Shown: positions 13,599 through 22,870, numbered from the stretch's first letter. The stretch is DNA of 64,000 nucleotides from Chloroflexota bacterium (GCA_016860845.1 BOKF01000002.1:62001-126000), one strand, 5' to 3'. Numbers and translations: made by a program. Notes: generated by a model not told the origin, from the letters alone.

Positions 13599-14474
13599 CT
13601 AACCCACGTATCGTTGCAAAATCGAATCAACGCTACCGCCGTAGCTCTCGCCAAACAAATTGAGGTGGTTCAGCAGGTGGTAGAGGTTGTAGAGGTCTTT
13701 GCGCTCCTCATAGCCACTATCCAGCGGCCAACTGGCTTGATAGGCGGCATAAAAAGCTGCCGGAAAACCGCCGAAGAGTTCGGTAAAGGCCAGGTCGGCT
13801 TCACGGTGGCCGTAGTAAACGGCGGGGTCAATCAGGACGGGTTCGCCAGAAGCAGTGACCAGCCAGTTGCCGCCCCACAGGTCGCCGTGCAGGAGAGAGG
13901 CCGGGGGCTGGGCGGGCAGCCAAGCACCCAGGCGAGCCAGTAAAGCTTCCAGACGGCGGGCGCGGTTAGTTGGAAGGAAGCCATTGCGTCCGGCCAACTC
14001 CATCTGAAAGCCCAGCCGCTGCTCGCGAAAAAAGCTGACCCAGTTGTCGCTTTGATGATTGGGTTGGGGATTAGAGCCGATGAAATTGGCCTGATCCAGA
14101 CCAAAAGAGGAGGCGAGCGCACGGTGCTGGACGGCCAGGCCGTGTCCCAGAGCTTCGGCGTTTTGACTTGATTTAGAGCCAAGGTCGAGCCATTCCAGGG
14201 CAATAAAGGCGGGAGAATTGGCTGTCGCCTCAGCCTGGGCTAACACCTCCGGTACTCGTAGCGCCCCTGCCGAGCGCAGCAATTCCAGCCCGCGGTGCTC
14301 GGCACTGAATAGACCAGAGGGTGAGCTTGAGCGCCACTTAACCAGGATTTGAACGCCGCCAGCCAAGCGCACCCGCGCCGCCTGGCTAATGTCGCCGCCA
14401 CTGACCGGTATAGTCTCAATTAGCTGGCCTAAATGAGACTCCAGACAAGAAGCAAGTGCTGCCGGTAAAGCCAT
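13599..14474 (-). CDS. Fructosamine/ketosamine kinase family protein
   Basis: Encodes 291 residues, the usual size of fructosamine-3-kinase-like proteins, which phosphorylate sugars attached to proteins or free amines and so help reverse glycation. LLHGDLWGGNWL (about 192-203) is the catalytic loop with Asp and Asn, followed by LIDPAVYYGHREADLAF, the metal-binding DPA motif and the family's GHRE block. Near the N-terminus, VSGGDISQAARVRL forms the nucleotide-binding strands. The gene follows the LMW phosphatase by 15 bases; bacterial family members are often found next to such phosphatases, which supports a linked deglycation role. Confidence 0.8.
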   Translation of the reverse strand: MALPAALASCLESHLGQLIETIPVSGGDISQAARVRLAGGVQILVKWRSSSPSGLFSAEHRGLELLRSAGALRVPEVLAQAEATANSPAFIALEWLDLGSKSSQNAEALGHGLAVQHRALASSFGLDQANFIGSNPQPNHQSDNWVSFFREQRLGFQMELAGRNGFLPTNRARRLEALLARLGAWLPAQPPASLLHGDLWGGNWLVTASGEPVLIDPAVYYGHREADLAFTELFGGFPAAFYAAYQASWPLDSGYEERKDLYNLYHLLNHLNLFGESYGGSVDSILQRYVG

Positions 14475-14489
14475 TCCGTTTCCTTGATT

Positions 14490-14975
14490 CTATATCCCCT
14501 GCTCACGGCAAATATGGGCCAGCAAGCCCTTACACCCCGCCGTAACCAGGTGGAAAACGTCTTCAAAATTGCCGGCGTAATAAGGGTCAGGCACGTCAAG
14601 GGCGCCGGCGGCGCGTCGGCCCCCGGCAAAGCTAAGCAGCAGATTCAGACGGCCGTCCAGGGAGCCTCTGGGCATCATCGCCTGTAAATCGGCTGCATTA
14701 GAGCGGTCCATACCGATGATATAGTCCGCCTTTTCCAAATCGGTCCGGGTTACCTGCCGGGCGGTGCTATCGCAGCGAATTCCCTGCTCGGCCAGCACCC
14801 GCCGGGTGCCACGGTGAGCAGGTTCCCCAATATGGTAGGCATCGGTTCCCACGGAATCGATGTAGAACTGCTGGCTCAGGCCCTCACGCGCCACTAAATC
14901 CTTGAACACCGCTTCCGCCATCGGCGAACGGCAAATGTTGCCCATACAAACAAATAGAACAGTGATCACCACCAT
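14490..14975 (-). CDS. Low-molecular-weight protein tyrosine phosphatase
   Basis: A 161-residue cytosolic phosphatase. VCMGNICRSPMAEAVF holds the catalytic C-x5-R-S loop near the N-terminus; DVPDPYYAGNFEDVF near residue 125 carries the general-acid Asp. It removes phosphate from protein tyrosines or small phospho-compounds such as phospho-sugar adducts. ATG 14973-14975 directly follows GGAG; two GTG codons just after it (14972, 14969) have better spacing and may be the real start. It lies 3 bases after the dehydrogenase gene and before the fructosamine-kinase-like gene, probably one operon of three. Confidence 0.85.
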   Translation of the reverse strand: MVVITVLFVCMGNICRSPMAEAVFKDLVAREGLSQQFYIDSVGTDAYHIGEPAHRGTRRVLAEQGIRCDSTARQVTRTDLEKADYIIGMDRSNAADLQAMMPRGSLDGRLNLLLSFAGGRRAAGALDVPDPYYAGNFEDVFHLVTAGCKGLLAHICREQGI

Positions 14976-14978
14976 CTC

Positions 14979-16052
14979 CTATGCTGAAAGCTGATCAATA
15001 ATAGCTTGTCTCACTGCCTGAGTGCCGGTTTCAGTGGAACCGTCAGGCTTCAAAACAATGGCTTTTTGCTGAAAGGCATGCTCGACGGCCTGCTCAATTT
15101 TGGCGGCGGCATCACGCCGGCCCAGATAATTTAGCATTAGCCCGCCGGCCAGGATGGCAGCCAGAGGATTCGCCCGCCCGGTTCCGACTAGGCCAGGTGC
15201 CGAACCGTGAATCGGCTCGAAATAGGCATAATGGTCGCCAATGTTGGCCCCGGCGCACACCCCAATACCACCGACCGTTGCTCCGCCCAAGTCACTTAAA
15301 ATATCGCCAAAGAGATTCTCGGTGACAATGACATCAAAACGATCCGGCTCCAACACCAGAGCCTGAGCGGCAGCATCAACGTACATCGTCTCCGGCTCAA
15401 TATCAGGGTAATTTTGGGCAACTTCCTTGAAGATTTGGCGAAAGAAGGCAAAAGAACGGAGCACATTACTTTTATCCACACAGGTGACTCGTTTTTTGCC
15501 GTTGCGCCGCCGGACTTCTTCAAAAGCATAGCGCACAATTCGCTCCGCGCCCAACCGGGTAATCATCAGCGTATCGGTGGCTGCCTGGCCAGTGGTTGCG
15601 ACCACGCCATTGCCCCGGCTGGCGTAAAGACCCTCCGTATTCTCCCGGACCATGACCCAATCAATCTCGCCTGCCCGGCGATTGGCCAGGGCAGACGGCA
15701 CATTGGGATAAAGTTTGATGGGCCGCAAGTTGACGTATAGATCAAGGCCGCTGCGTAAGCGGCCACCTAACACCCCTGCTTCCGTACCATCGGGCAGGCG
15801 CACCTGGGGCAAACCCGTCGGCCCTTTAAAGATGGCCTGGGCCTGGCGCAGGCTGGCCAGAGTCTCGCTCGATAGAGCCTGACCGTATTTTTGATAAGCC
15901 CCGGCTCCAGCTTCATACTGCTCGAAATTGATCCCGAAGCCCTGCAAGCCGGCCACCTTTTGTAAAACAGCACAAGCAGCTTCGATGATCTCTGGGCCAA
16001 TGCCGTCGCCGGGAATAACGGCGATGGTATAAGTCGGTACTTCCTGTTTCAC
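14979..16052 (-). CDS. Isocitrate/isopropylmalate dehydrogenase family enzyme
   Basis: A 357-residue NAD(P)-linked beta-decarboxylating dehydrogenase. IAVIPGDGIGPEI marks the N-terminus; VMVRENTEGLYAS (about 132-144) is the substrate loop, more like isocitrate, homoisocitrate or tartrate dehydrogenase than typical LeuB; the metal-binding region is ENLFGDILSDLGGATVGG (about 246-263); EPIHGSAPGLVGTGRANP (279-296) is the cofactor loop. The exact substrate is uncertain. The start is GTG with GGAGG 7 bases ahead. It heads a likely operon with the phosphatase and the fructosamine-kinase-like gene. Confidence 0.8.
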   Translation of the reverse strand: MKQEVPTYTIAVIPGDGIGPEIIEAACAVLQKVAGLQGFGINFEQYEAGAGAYQKYGQALSSETLASLRQAQAIFKGPTGLPQVRLPDGTEAGVLGGRLRSGLDLYVNLRPIKLYPNVPSALANRRAGEIDWVMVRENTEGLYASRGNGVVATTGQAATDTLMITRLGAERIVRYAFEEVRRRNGKKRVTCVDKSNVLRSFAFFRQIFKEVAQNYPDIEPETMYVDAAAQALVLEPDRFDVIVTENLFGDILSDLGGATVGGIGVCAGANIGDHYAYFEPIHGSAPGLVGTGRANPLAAILAGGLMLNYLGRRDAAAKIEQAVEHAFQQKAIVLKPDGSTETGTQAVRQAIIDQLSA

Positions 16053-16114
16053 CGGGTTCCTCCTGCGGATTTTTTGTTATTTTTACACTGCCTTACCTAA
16101 AAAAGCAAAGCCGC

Positions 16115-16149
16115 CAAAAAATAAAGGACCGGTTATGAGCCGGTCCTTT
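16115..16149 (-). terminator. Intrinsic terminator, leftward
   Basis: AAAGGACCGG (16123-16132) pairs with CCGGTCCTTT (16140-16149); reading leftward it is followed by TATTTTTTGG. It would end transcripts from the small gene at 16442-16543 and protect the dehydrogenase operon. Confidence 0.7.
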
Positions 16150-16196
16150 ACTTTAAGCCTTCCAGACGCCCGATCTGGTCGTTTTACAGGTACTGA

Positions 16197-16355
16197 ATGA
16201 ATGAGGACAAAGCGGAAGAAAGGGTGAACGTGGAGGTCGAAGTCGGGGTCGAGGTAGAGGTAGAAGTGGAAGTGGAGGTAGAGGTAAAAGTGAAGGTGAG
16301 GATGGAAGTCGAAGTCGGAGTGGAAATGGAAATGGGAATGGAAGCAAGAGGATAA
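16197..16355 (+). repeat. Degenerate 6-base tandem repeat, open in both directions
   Basis: About 120 bases of (GAR GTN) units, purine-rich on the plus strand. The plus frame 16197-16355 (52 codons) reads strictly alternating Val and Glu/Lys (VEVEVEVEV); the minus strand reads Thr/Ser (TSTSTST). Neither has a ribosome binding site. The minus reading resembles the Thr/Ser/Pro linkers used in this genome's secreted proteins, so it may be a stray linker fragment or an expanded microsatellite. Confidence 0.55.
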
Positions 16356-16441
16356 TGAGACGTGATGGGTGAAGAGGATGAATTGGGATGGTGATTGTTA
16401 GGTTGAGCGTCCACCGGAAAGTTTATTAAGTTGATGTGGAG

Positions 16442-16543
16442 TTAATCCTTTTCTGAACCTCCTGCGCGGATTCGTAATTCCTCAACAATCACCGCGCCGA
16501 GTAGGAGAACCATTGTCAGGATGATGATAGCAAGTTCGGTCAT
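16442..16543 (-). CDS. 33-residue single-helix membrane peptide
   Basis: ATG 16541-16543 with GAGGAG 7 bases upstream. The protein starts MTELAIIILTMVLLLGAVI, a full membrane helix, then a short charged tail (EELRIRAGGSEKD). Good initiation signals and a sharp hydrophobic/charged division favour a real small protein. The terminator at 16115-16149 lies downstream on the same strand. Function unknown. Confidence 0.5.
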   Translation of the reverse strand: MTELAIIILTMVLLLGAVIVEELRIRAGGSEKD

Positions 16544-16751
16544 AACAGTCTCCTCGATCACTCCATCTGTTACGCCTACAGCATACCGCAAAAACATAGA
16601 GCTGAACAGTTCCAAAAGTCATCAACCCATCGCCCGTTAGTCACTATTCATTTGCCAATGACCACTCAAAAATAAGCTAGAGTGTTGTACCTGTGGGCAG
16701 CAGGGGTTTGCCCAAAAGTCATAGGAGTTGGCTGGTTTGCTTTGGTCGTTG

Positions 16752-16780
16752 TTGCTCCTGGTGGCTACTGGTGCTATACT
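16752..16780 (+). promoter_or_regulatory. Extended -10 promoter giving a near-leaderless message
   Basis: TTGCTC (16752-16757), a 17-bp spacer and TATACT (16775-16780) preceded by TGC. The start would be at ~16787, only a few bases before ATG 16790, which has no clear ribosome binding site. Confidence 0.55.
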
Positions 16781-16789
16781 AGGCCGGGT

Positions 16790-18739
16790 ATGCTAAAGAA
16801 ATACTTAAGCCTAACCTTCGCTGCGATTGTTATTGTTATTGTTGGGGCAATTCTGGGCCTTTCGGCTTGTGCCACGGAAGAAGAGGCAGCCCAGTTTATT
16901 TATGCCTTCGCTTCCGACCGCAGCGGGGTTGGCGATATTTTTGCCTTAAATCAGAACGGCCAAATTGTTGACCTGACCAACTCCCCAACTGCCGATTGGA
17001 GTCCGGCCTGGTCGCCGGAGGGGAAGATGATTGCGTTCACCAGTCATCGTTCCGGCAACAGCGATATTTGGCTGCTGGATGTCCACAGCCCGGATGCTGC
17101 CCTCTCACCCCGTAACTTAACCAATGACCAGGCCTGGGATTATAGCCCGACCTGGTCTCCCAGTGGTCAGAGCGTTGCCTTTGCCTCTGAACGCGATGGG
17201 GACTCGGAAATCTTTGTGCAGCATCTTGAAGGCGACACAGCCATCCAGCTTACCTTTAATAACGAAATGGACCGCCTGCCGGCCTGGTCCCCTGACGGCA
17301 AATATATTGCTTTTGCTGCGGTCCGAAATGGGGTAGAAAAGATCTACCGGGTCCGGCCCGATGGTACCGACGAGCAAGTCATCACCCCCGGCCCGTTAAA
17401 AGGAACTTCCCCGGCCTGGTCGCCCGATAGCCAGCGTCTGGCTTTTATTGGTTGGAACGAAGACGATATGCCGGGCATTTATCTGATTGGCCCAGAGGCA
17501 GATAATTTGGACCTACTTTTTCAGAGCAAGACCTGGATTGGCTCACTCAGTTGGTCGGCCGATGGGCAGTGGCTTACCTTTACCTCCTGGCAAGCAGGGA
17601 ATCACGAGGTTTATGCGCTCAAAACGAGTGGGGGCCAGCCAATCCGAGTCACTCTCGACGAAGCCTGGGATGATTTTCTGGTGATTAATCCCCAGGCTAG
17701 CTTTACCCCCCCCGCAACTCAGAGTGTGGTCCAGGCCGCTCCAGCCTTGAGACTGCCGGCCAATCCCAGTTTTGCGACGGGTGTCAACCTGGCCGACCTG
17801 GGGGTAACTTATCTGGTCAACGATTTGGGCTTTGATTGGGCCAAGGGCTATGTCAATTGGGGCACCGTCGAGCCGGAGCAGGGTCAATTTCAGTGGGTTG
17901 ACCCGGATAATGTGGTCAAAGCGTTTGGAGCGCAGCAGGTGAAGATACTGCTGCGGGTGCATGGCACACCGGCCTGGGCCAGGCCCGCCGAGACAGCCCT
18001 TAGCCACCCACCGACCGATCTGGCCGATTTTGCCAATTTTCTGACTGCCCTGGTTGAGCGCTATCAAGGGCGTGTGGCTGCTTACGAAATTTGGAATGAG
18101 CCTAATTTGGATTACGAATGGGGTAACCAATCCCCTGACCCGGTGGCTTATACTGAAATGCTCAAAACAGCGTATACTGCCGTCAAAAAGATTGATCCTG
18201 ACGCCCTGGTTATCAGCGGCGGCCTGGCCACAACGGGCGAAGGTTCGGCCACAGCCTACGGCGATTTGAGCTTCTTGCAGGGTATGTACGATGCCGGGGC
18301 CAAAGGATACTTCGACGCCTTCGGCAGCCACCCTTACGCTTATGGCCGCGCCCCCGACGAAACCGATCCGTGGGGCCTCTCCCTCGCCCGCGTCGAAGAC
18401 CAGTACAAGGTGATGCAGGCTAACGGCGACGGCGATACCCCGATTTGGATTACCGAAGCGGGCTGGGTGCTGCAAAACAGTTGGGATTTGGACGAACACG
18501 AGGCGGTTGGCGTTACTCAGGAACAGCAAGCCGAATACCTGGTCAGAGCCTACACCAAAGTTGAAAAAGAGTGGCCCTTTGTCAAAGCGCTCTTCTTGTT
18601 TAACCTCGACTTCAGCACTGTACCCTGGTATCCCGCCGCCGAACCGATGCGCTGGTACGCCATCCTTAACCCCGACCGGACCCCTCGCCCGGCCTACACC
18701 GAACTTCGCCAGATGATGAGGGAAGGGGGCAAGGAGTAG
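16790..18739 (+). CDS. Lipoprotein with TolB-like beta-propeller and glycosidase domain
   Basis: A 649-residue exported lipoprotein: a basic start and hydrophobic stretch end in LGLSAC, a lipobox with its lipidated Cys near residue 25. Residues ~38-320 hold repeated TolB/PD40 blades: FASDRSG, FTSHRSGNSDIWLL, FASERDGDSEIF and several copies of PxWSPDG. Residues ~340-640 form a TIM-barrel glycosidase resembling GH39/GH5-type families: AAYEIWNEPNLDYEW carries the acid/base Glu after Asn, and PIWITEAGW the nucleophile Glu. Such a fusion could bind and cut a cell-surface or environmental glycan; the substrate is unknown. The start is fixed by the promoter immediately upstream. An insertion of short CTATCTG repeats separates it from proB. 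Confidence 0.75.
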   Translation: MLKKYLSLTFAAIVIVIVGAILGLSACATEEEAAQFIYAFASDRSGVGDIFALNQNGQIVDLTNSPTADWSPAWSPEGKMIAFTSHRSGNSDIWLLDVHSPDAALSPRNLTNDQAWDYSPTWSPSGQSVAFASERDGDSEIFVQHLEGDTAIQLTFNNEMDRLPAWSPDGKYIAFAAVRNGVEKIYRVRPDGTDEQVITPGPLKGTSPAWSPDSQRLAFIGWNEDDMPGIYLIGPEADNLDLLFQSKTWIGSLSWSADGQWLTFTSWQAGNHEVYALKTSGGQPIRVTLDEAWDDFLVINPQASFTPPATQSVVQAAPALRLPANPSFATGVNLADLGVTYLVNDLGFDWAKGYVNWGTVEPEQGQFQWVDPDNVVKAFGAQQVKILLRVHGTPAWARPAETALSHPPTDLADFANFLTALVERYQGRVAAYEIWNEPNLDYEWGNQSPDPVAYTEMLKTAYTAVKKIDPDALVISGGLATTGEGSATAYGDLSFLQGMYDAGAKGYFDAFGSHPYAYGRAPDETDPWGLSLARVEDQYKVMQANGDGDTPIWITEAGWVLQNSWDLDEHEAVGVTQEQQAEYLVRAYTKVEKEWPFVKALFLFNLDFSTVPWYPAAEPMRWYAILNPDRTPRPAYTELRQMMREGGKE

Positions 18740-18821
18740 GAAGTAGGGAGTAACCTAGCAGCTAAAGTAACCATTCGCTATCTGCTATCTGCTATCCGCC
18801 ATTCACCATTCGCTGACTTCT

Positions 18822-19919
18822 ATGAGGATCGTAATCAAAGTTGGCACAAACGTGCTCCGGGCCGGCACCGAGCGGATCCACCGGCCCCGCTTGATTGACC
18901 TGGCTCGCCAAATCGCTCAGCTTGGCCGGGAAGGCCATGAGTTAATCCTTGTTTCCTCCGGGGCCATTTTTACCGGGCGCGAATTGCTGGGTATAGATCG
19001 GCGGGTCCAGCGTAAAGACATCCCGCACAAGCAAATGCTGGCGGCGGTGGGCCAGGGGCGGCTCTTGGCGCTCTACCAGCAAATTTTTGAAATGTACAAT
19101 GTAGTCGTCGCCCAGGCGCTGCTGACCCGGGCCGACCTGGCTAATCGCACCCGCTACCTCAACGCCCGCAATACGCTGCTGCTGTTACTGCAACATAAGA
19201 TCCTGCCTATTATCAATGAAAATGACGTGGTGGCCGTGGACGAAATTAAATTTGGCGACAATGACAAATTGTCGGCTATGGTCGCCAACCTGATTGATGC
19301 GGATTTACTTATCATCCTGACCGACCAATTGGGCCTTTTTACCGCCGACCCCCGCCGCAACGCCAACGCCGAGCTGATTCCCCAGGTTGTCACCATTGAC
19401 GAGACGATTCGAGCCATTGCCGGCGGCAGCAGCGGTACGGTCGGCACCGGCGGCATGACCACCAAGATCGAGGCCGCCGAATTAGCTACGCGCTCTGGTA
19501 CCGATGTGGTCATCGCACCGGGCCACGCCGCGGACAGTATTGCCCGTATCGTGGCCGGCGAACCATTGGGGACACGCTTTCCTCGCCAGTTGAGCCACGT
19601 CGAAAGCCGTAAACGCTGGATTTTAGCCGAGGCGGCTCAGGGGTCAATCAAGATTGACGACGGTGCAGCCAAAGCCTTAACCCAGGCAGGTAAAAGTTTG
19701 CTGGCCGTAGGCGTTACTGAAATTTTGGGCGGTTTTGAACGGGGAGCGACCATCCGGGTCTTGAACGGGCGGGGTCAGGAGATTGGCCGGGGCATCGCCA
19801 ACTACAGCGCCGACAACTTGCGCACCATCTATGGCAAACAATCTCACCAAATCGCCGATATTTTGGGCTATGAATACGGCCCTACGGTTATTCATCGGGA
19901 TAATTTGGTGCTCGTTTAA
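18822..19919 (+). CDS. proB: Glutamate 5-kinase
   Basis: A 365-residue cytosolic enzyme that phosphorylates the side-chain carboxylate of glutamate, first step of proline synthesis. The amino-acid kinase domain has IVIKVGTNVL at the start and LILVSSGAIFTGRELLG; INENDVVAVDEIKFGDNDKLSAMVA (about 129-153) and GTGGMTTKIEAAELAT (about 207-222) are typical. Residues ~275-350 are a PUA domain. Length equals the usual bidomain form. proA is not next to it. Upstream there is no ribosome binding site, only tandem CTATCTG repeats (about 18775-18805), so initiation may be weak or unusual. Confidence 0.92.
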   Translation: MRIVIKVGTNVLRAGTERIHRPRLIDLARQIAQLGREGHELILVSSGAIFTGRELLGIDRRVQRKDIPHKQMLAAVGQGRLLALYQQIFEMYNVVVAQALLTRADLANRTRYLNARNTLLLLLQHKILPIINENDVVAVDEIKFGDNDKLSAMVANLIDADLLIILTDQLGLFTADPRRNANAELIPQVVTIDETIRAIAGGSSGTVGTGGMTTKIEAAELATRSGTDVVIAPGHAADSIARIVAGEPLGTRFPRQLSHVESRKRWILAEAAQGSIKIDDGAAKALTQAGKSLLAVGVTEILGGFERGATIRVLNGRGQEIGRGIANYSADNLRTIYGKQSHQIADILGYEYGPTVIHRDNLVLV

Positions 19920-19993
19920 AGGCTAAAGCTGTATCAGCCAAAACTTCTTGATTTATAGCCCAAGAGGATAGATTTTAAGGTGTAGGTCGAACG

Positions 19994-22606
19994 ATGCTGC
20001 AACCATCGAAGCCTTTGACCGGGGTTCACCACCTGCCACCCCAAGCAACGCCTTTTATTGGCCGGGCTGAGGAGGTGGCCGAAATTGTCAAGCTGTTGAC
20101 TGATCCGGCCTGCCGGCTGCTGACCTTGATTGGTCCCGGCGGAATTGGCAAGACTCGGCTGGCAATCCAGGTCGCCACTGAAATCGCCGGCGCCTTTGCC
20201 GATGGAGTTTACCTGGTTAACCTCCAACCCATTCATACAGCCGATTTTCTTGCTTCCGCCATAGCCGATGCGCTGGATTTTTCGCTACGCGGTCACGAAG
20301 AACCTGTCCAGGAATTGCTCCATTATCTGGATAAAAGAGAAGCACTGCTGGTACTGGACAATTTTGAGCAGTTGCTCGGCACCGGCGGCGCCGACCCCCT
20401 GGCCGGTATTTTAGAAGTGTGTCCGGCGGTCAAGTTGCTGGTCACTTCGCGCGAAGTGCTCAACCTGCAAGAAGAGTGGCTTTATCCTGTTCAGGGCCTG
20501 TCCTTCCCGGATTCCCCGCTGCCCCCTGTCCAACCCGGCCCCTTTGAAGAGACGGCCATGCTGGAGATCGAGCAGTACAGCGCCGTCCAGCTTTTCGTCG
20601 AGCGCGCCCGGCGGATGCGCCGGGATTTTGCCCTGGCAGACGAGCTAACCCCTGTTGTGCGAATTTGTCAACTGGTCGAAGGGGTGCCTCTGGCCCTGGA
20701 ACTGGCTGCTTCCTGGGTTAAAACCTTGCCCAGCGAAGTTATCGCGGCGGAAATTGCCCGTAATCTCGATTTTTTGACCACCAAACTGCGTAACGTTCCC
20801 GACCGGCAGCGCAGTATGCGGGCCGTGTTTGACTATTCCTGGCAGCTCCTCAGCGAAACTGAACGCAGCGTCTTCAAACGGCTGGCCGTGTTTCGGGGGG
20901 GATTTCGGCGTGAGGCGGCTGAGCGCGTGGCCCGAGCTTCCCTGCCGATTCTTCTATCGCTGGTAGATAAATCTCTGCTCCGGTCAGAGCCGGATGGCCA
21001 CTACCAGATGCATGAACTGCTGCGCCAGCATGCCGCCGAGCAGTTGGTCCTATCGCCCGCAGACGTGGCCCAGGTGTATGACTTACACTGCGCCTATTAT
21101 GCCGATTTTCTCCACCGGCGGGCTGAAGATGTCATCGGCAGCCGGCAGCGCGAGGCGAATCGCGAAATTGCCGCCGAGCTGGAAAATATCCGGGCGGCCT
21201 GGGAGTGGGCTGTCCAACAGGCCGATATCACCCAGCTTCAAAAAGCCGCCTTTGCTTATTACCAGTTCTGTGACGCCCAAAGTCGCTTCCGCGAGGGGGC
21301 CGAAGCCCTGGAAAAAGGGGTCAGCGCGGTGAGCCAGGTTGAATCCTCGCCCCAGCGTGATGTGACCCTGGCCCTGCTCCTGGTCGAGTTAGGCTGGAAA
21401 TATATTCGCCTGGGCCGGTTGGAAGAAGCTAAAGACGTCTTGGAACGAAGCCAGGCGATTTTGGCCGAGCTGGATATTCCCCCACCGCCTGGTTTTGCCA
21501 ATGATCCGCTCATCGCCCTGGGCGTACTGGCCAACATCAGGGGAGATTATGCCGACGCGACTCGCTTCGGCGAAGAGGCGCGCCGTTTGAGCGAGTCCCG
21601 TGGCGATAAACAGAATCTCCAAATAGCGCTCTACGTGCTGGCAGAGGCAGCTTTTGCCCGGGGTGAATACGAGTCGGCTATGAGTTACGGCCAGCAGGCG
21701 TACACCCTGACCCAGGAAACGGATAATCGCTGGTTTATGGCCTATGTCCTCCTGAGTTTAGGTCACGTAGCCAGGGCGCTTAAGGATTATGCCCAGGCCA
21801 GGCAGCACTATCAGGCCAGTCACGCCCTGGCCGATGAGTTTGATAACCTGGAAGGCCGGGCCGTTACGCTCGGTAACTTGGGCTGGGTTGCCTGGCTGCA
21901 ACAAGAGTACACAGAAGCCTTGCAGCTCTATCAGCAAAGCCTGGCCCTTTACCGTGAAATTGGCGACCGGGGCGGCCTGGCTACGTCCCTTTCCGGTATG
22001 GCTGAAACGACCTGCGCCCTGGGCCAATACCAGGCGGCGCAACAAAACTTCCGGGAAGCCCTCGAAATTACGAGCGCCATGCAATTTGTGCCGCTCACCC
22101 TGGCCATCCTGGTTGGCGTCGCCCAACTCTTCGGCCAAACGGCCCGCCCGGAGCGGGGAGTCAAATTACTGGCCCTGGCTCTCCAGCACCCGGCTAGCGA
22201 CTCTGAAACTAGGGCCAGAGCGCAGCAACTCCTGAGCCATTACGAAGCCAAACTTTCACCTGATGACTTTATGGCTGCCAAACACCGGGGCGCTTCCAGC
22301 AATTTTGAGATCGTCACCCAGCAGATTTTGACAGAACTGGCTGCACTTCTACCCGTAGAGGAAAATTCCCTCCCCCCTGCTCCCCTGCCCCTCCGCTCCC
22401 CTGCTCTTGTAGACCCCCTCACCCCGCGCGAACTCGAAGTCCTGCGTCTCATTGCCGAGGGCATGACCAATCAGCAAATTGCCGACAAGCTGATTATTTC
22501 GGTCGGTACGGCCAAATTTTACACCAGCCAGATTTACGGCAAACTCAATGTGACCAGCCGCACCCAGGCTATTGCCCGCGCCAGAGAGATTGGTTTACTG
22601 GCTTAA
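19994..22606 (+). CDS. STAND ATPase with TPR repeats and LuxR-type DNA-binding domain
   Basis: An 870-residue transcription regulator of the LAL/MalT-like kind. FIGRAEEVAEIVKLL leads to Walker A LIGPGGIGKTRLA (about 47-59) and Walker B ALLVLDNFEQLL (about 117-128), an NB-ARC/AAA switch; VPLALELAASW is the GLPLA-like motif. Residues ~385-770 are TPR helices that sense a ligand or partner. The tail (~805-868) is a LuxR helix-turn-helix: LTPRELEVLRLIAEGMTNQQ, VGTAKFYTSQIYGKL. A Pro-rich linker precedes it. Such proteins activate target promoters on ligand binding; no target is evident, though the methyltransferase gene downstream is a candidate. Confidence 0.85.
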   Translation: MLQPSKPLTGVHHLPPQATPFIGRAEEVAEIVKLLTDPACRLLTLIGPGGIGKTRLAIQVATEIAGAFADGVYLVNLQPIHTADFLASAIADALDFSLRGHEEPVQELLHYLDKREALLVLDNFEQLLGTGGADPLAGILEVCPAVKLLVTSREVLNLQEEWLYPVQGLSFPDSPLPPVQPGPFEETAMLEIEQYSAVQLFVERARRMRRDFALADELTPVVRICQLVEGVPLALELAASWVKTLPSEVIAAEIARNLDFLTTKLRNVPDRQRSMRAVFDYSWQLLSETERSVFKRLAVFRGGFRREAAERVARASLPILLSLVDKSLLRSEPDGHYQMHELLRQHAAEQLVLSPADVAQVYDLHCAYYADFLHRRAEDVIGSRQREANREIAAELENIRAAWEWAVQQADITQLQKAAFAYYQFCDAQSRFREGAEALEKGVSAVSQVESSPQRDVTLALLLVELGWKYIRLGRLEEAKDVLERSQAILAELDIPPPPGFANDPLIALGVLANIRGDYADATRFGEEARRLSESRGDKQNLQIALYVLAEAAFARGEYESAMSYGQQAYTLTQETDNRWFMAYVLLSLGHVARALKDYAQARQHYQASHALADEFDNLEGRAVTLGNLGWVAWLQQEYTEALQLYQQSLALYREIGDRGGLATSLSGMAETTCALGQYQAAQQNFREALEITSAMQFVPLTLAILVGVAQLFGQTARPERGVKLLALALQHPASDSETRARAQQLLSHYEAKLSPDDFMAAKHRGASSNFEIVTQQILTELAALLPVEENSLPPAPLPLRSPALVDPLTPRELEVLRLIAEGMTNQQIADKLIISVGTAKFYTSQIYGKLNVTSRTQAIARAREIGLLA

Positions 22607-22714
22607 TCCTCTGTCCCTGAAACCCAACCTCCAAACCTATATTTTGGTAGATTACAAGCCATCCCTTATAACTTATACTGAGCCATCAATAGGTTTGTTG
22701 CTCAATAAGAAATT

Positions 22715-22792
22715 GGATACGGATTAACACAGATACACACAGATTAGTTAAAAAATTAAAAAAATCCGTGAAATCCGTGTATATCCGTGTCC
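22715..22792. repeat. MITE-like inverted repeat of the CACAGAT/CACGGAT family
   Basis: The left arm has GGATTAACACAGATACACACAG and the right arm repeats ATCCGTG three times; they pair as one imperfect ~30-bp inverted repeat. The units match those bounding the GxxExxY gene at 51552-52023, so this could be an empty version of the same element. It lies between the LuxR gene and the methyltransferase. Confidence 0.6.
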
Positions 22793-22870
22793 TAAAATGT
22801 TCTCTGCCTTATTCAGCAACAACTCTAATAAACAAAGATATAAATCAGATCGAGTTTAAGGAGAAAACTA

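Noticed and set aside
16184..16414. A 76-codon Ser/Thr-rich minus-strand frame
   Set aside because: It is the translation of the hexanucleotide repeat, with a GTG start and no ribosome site.
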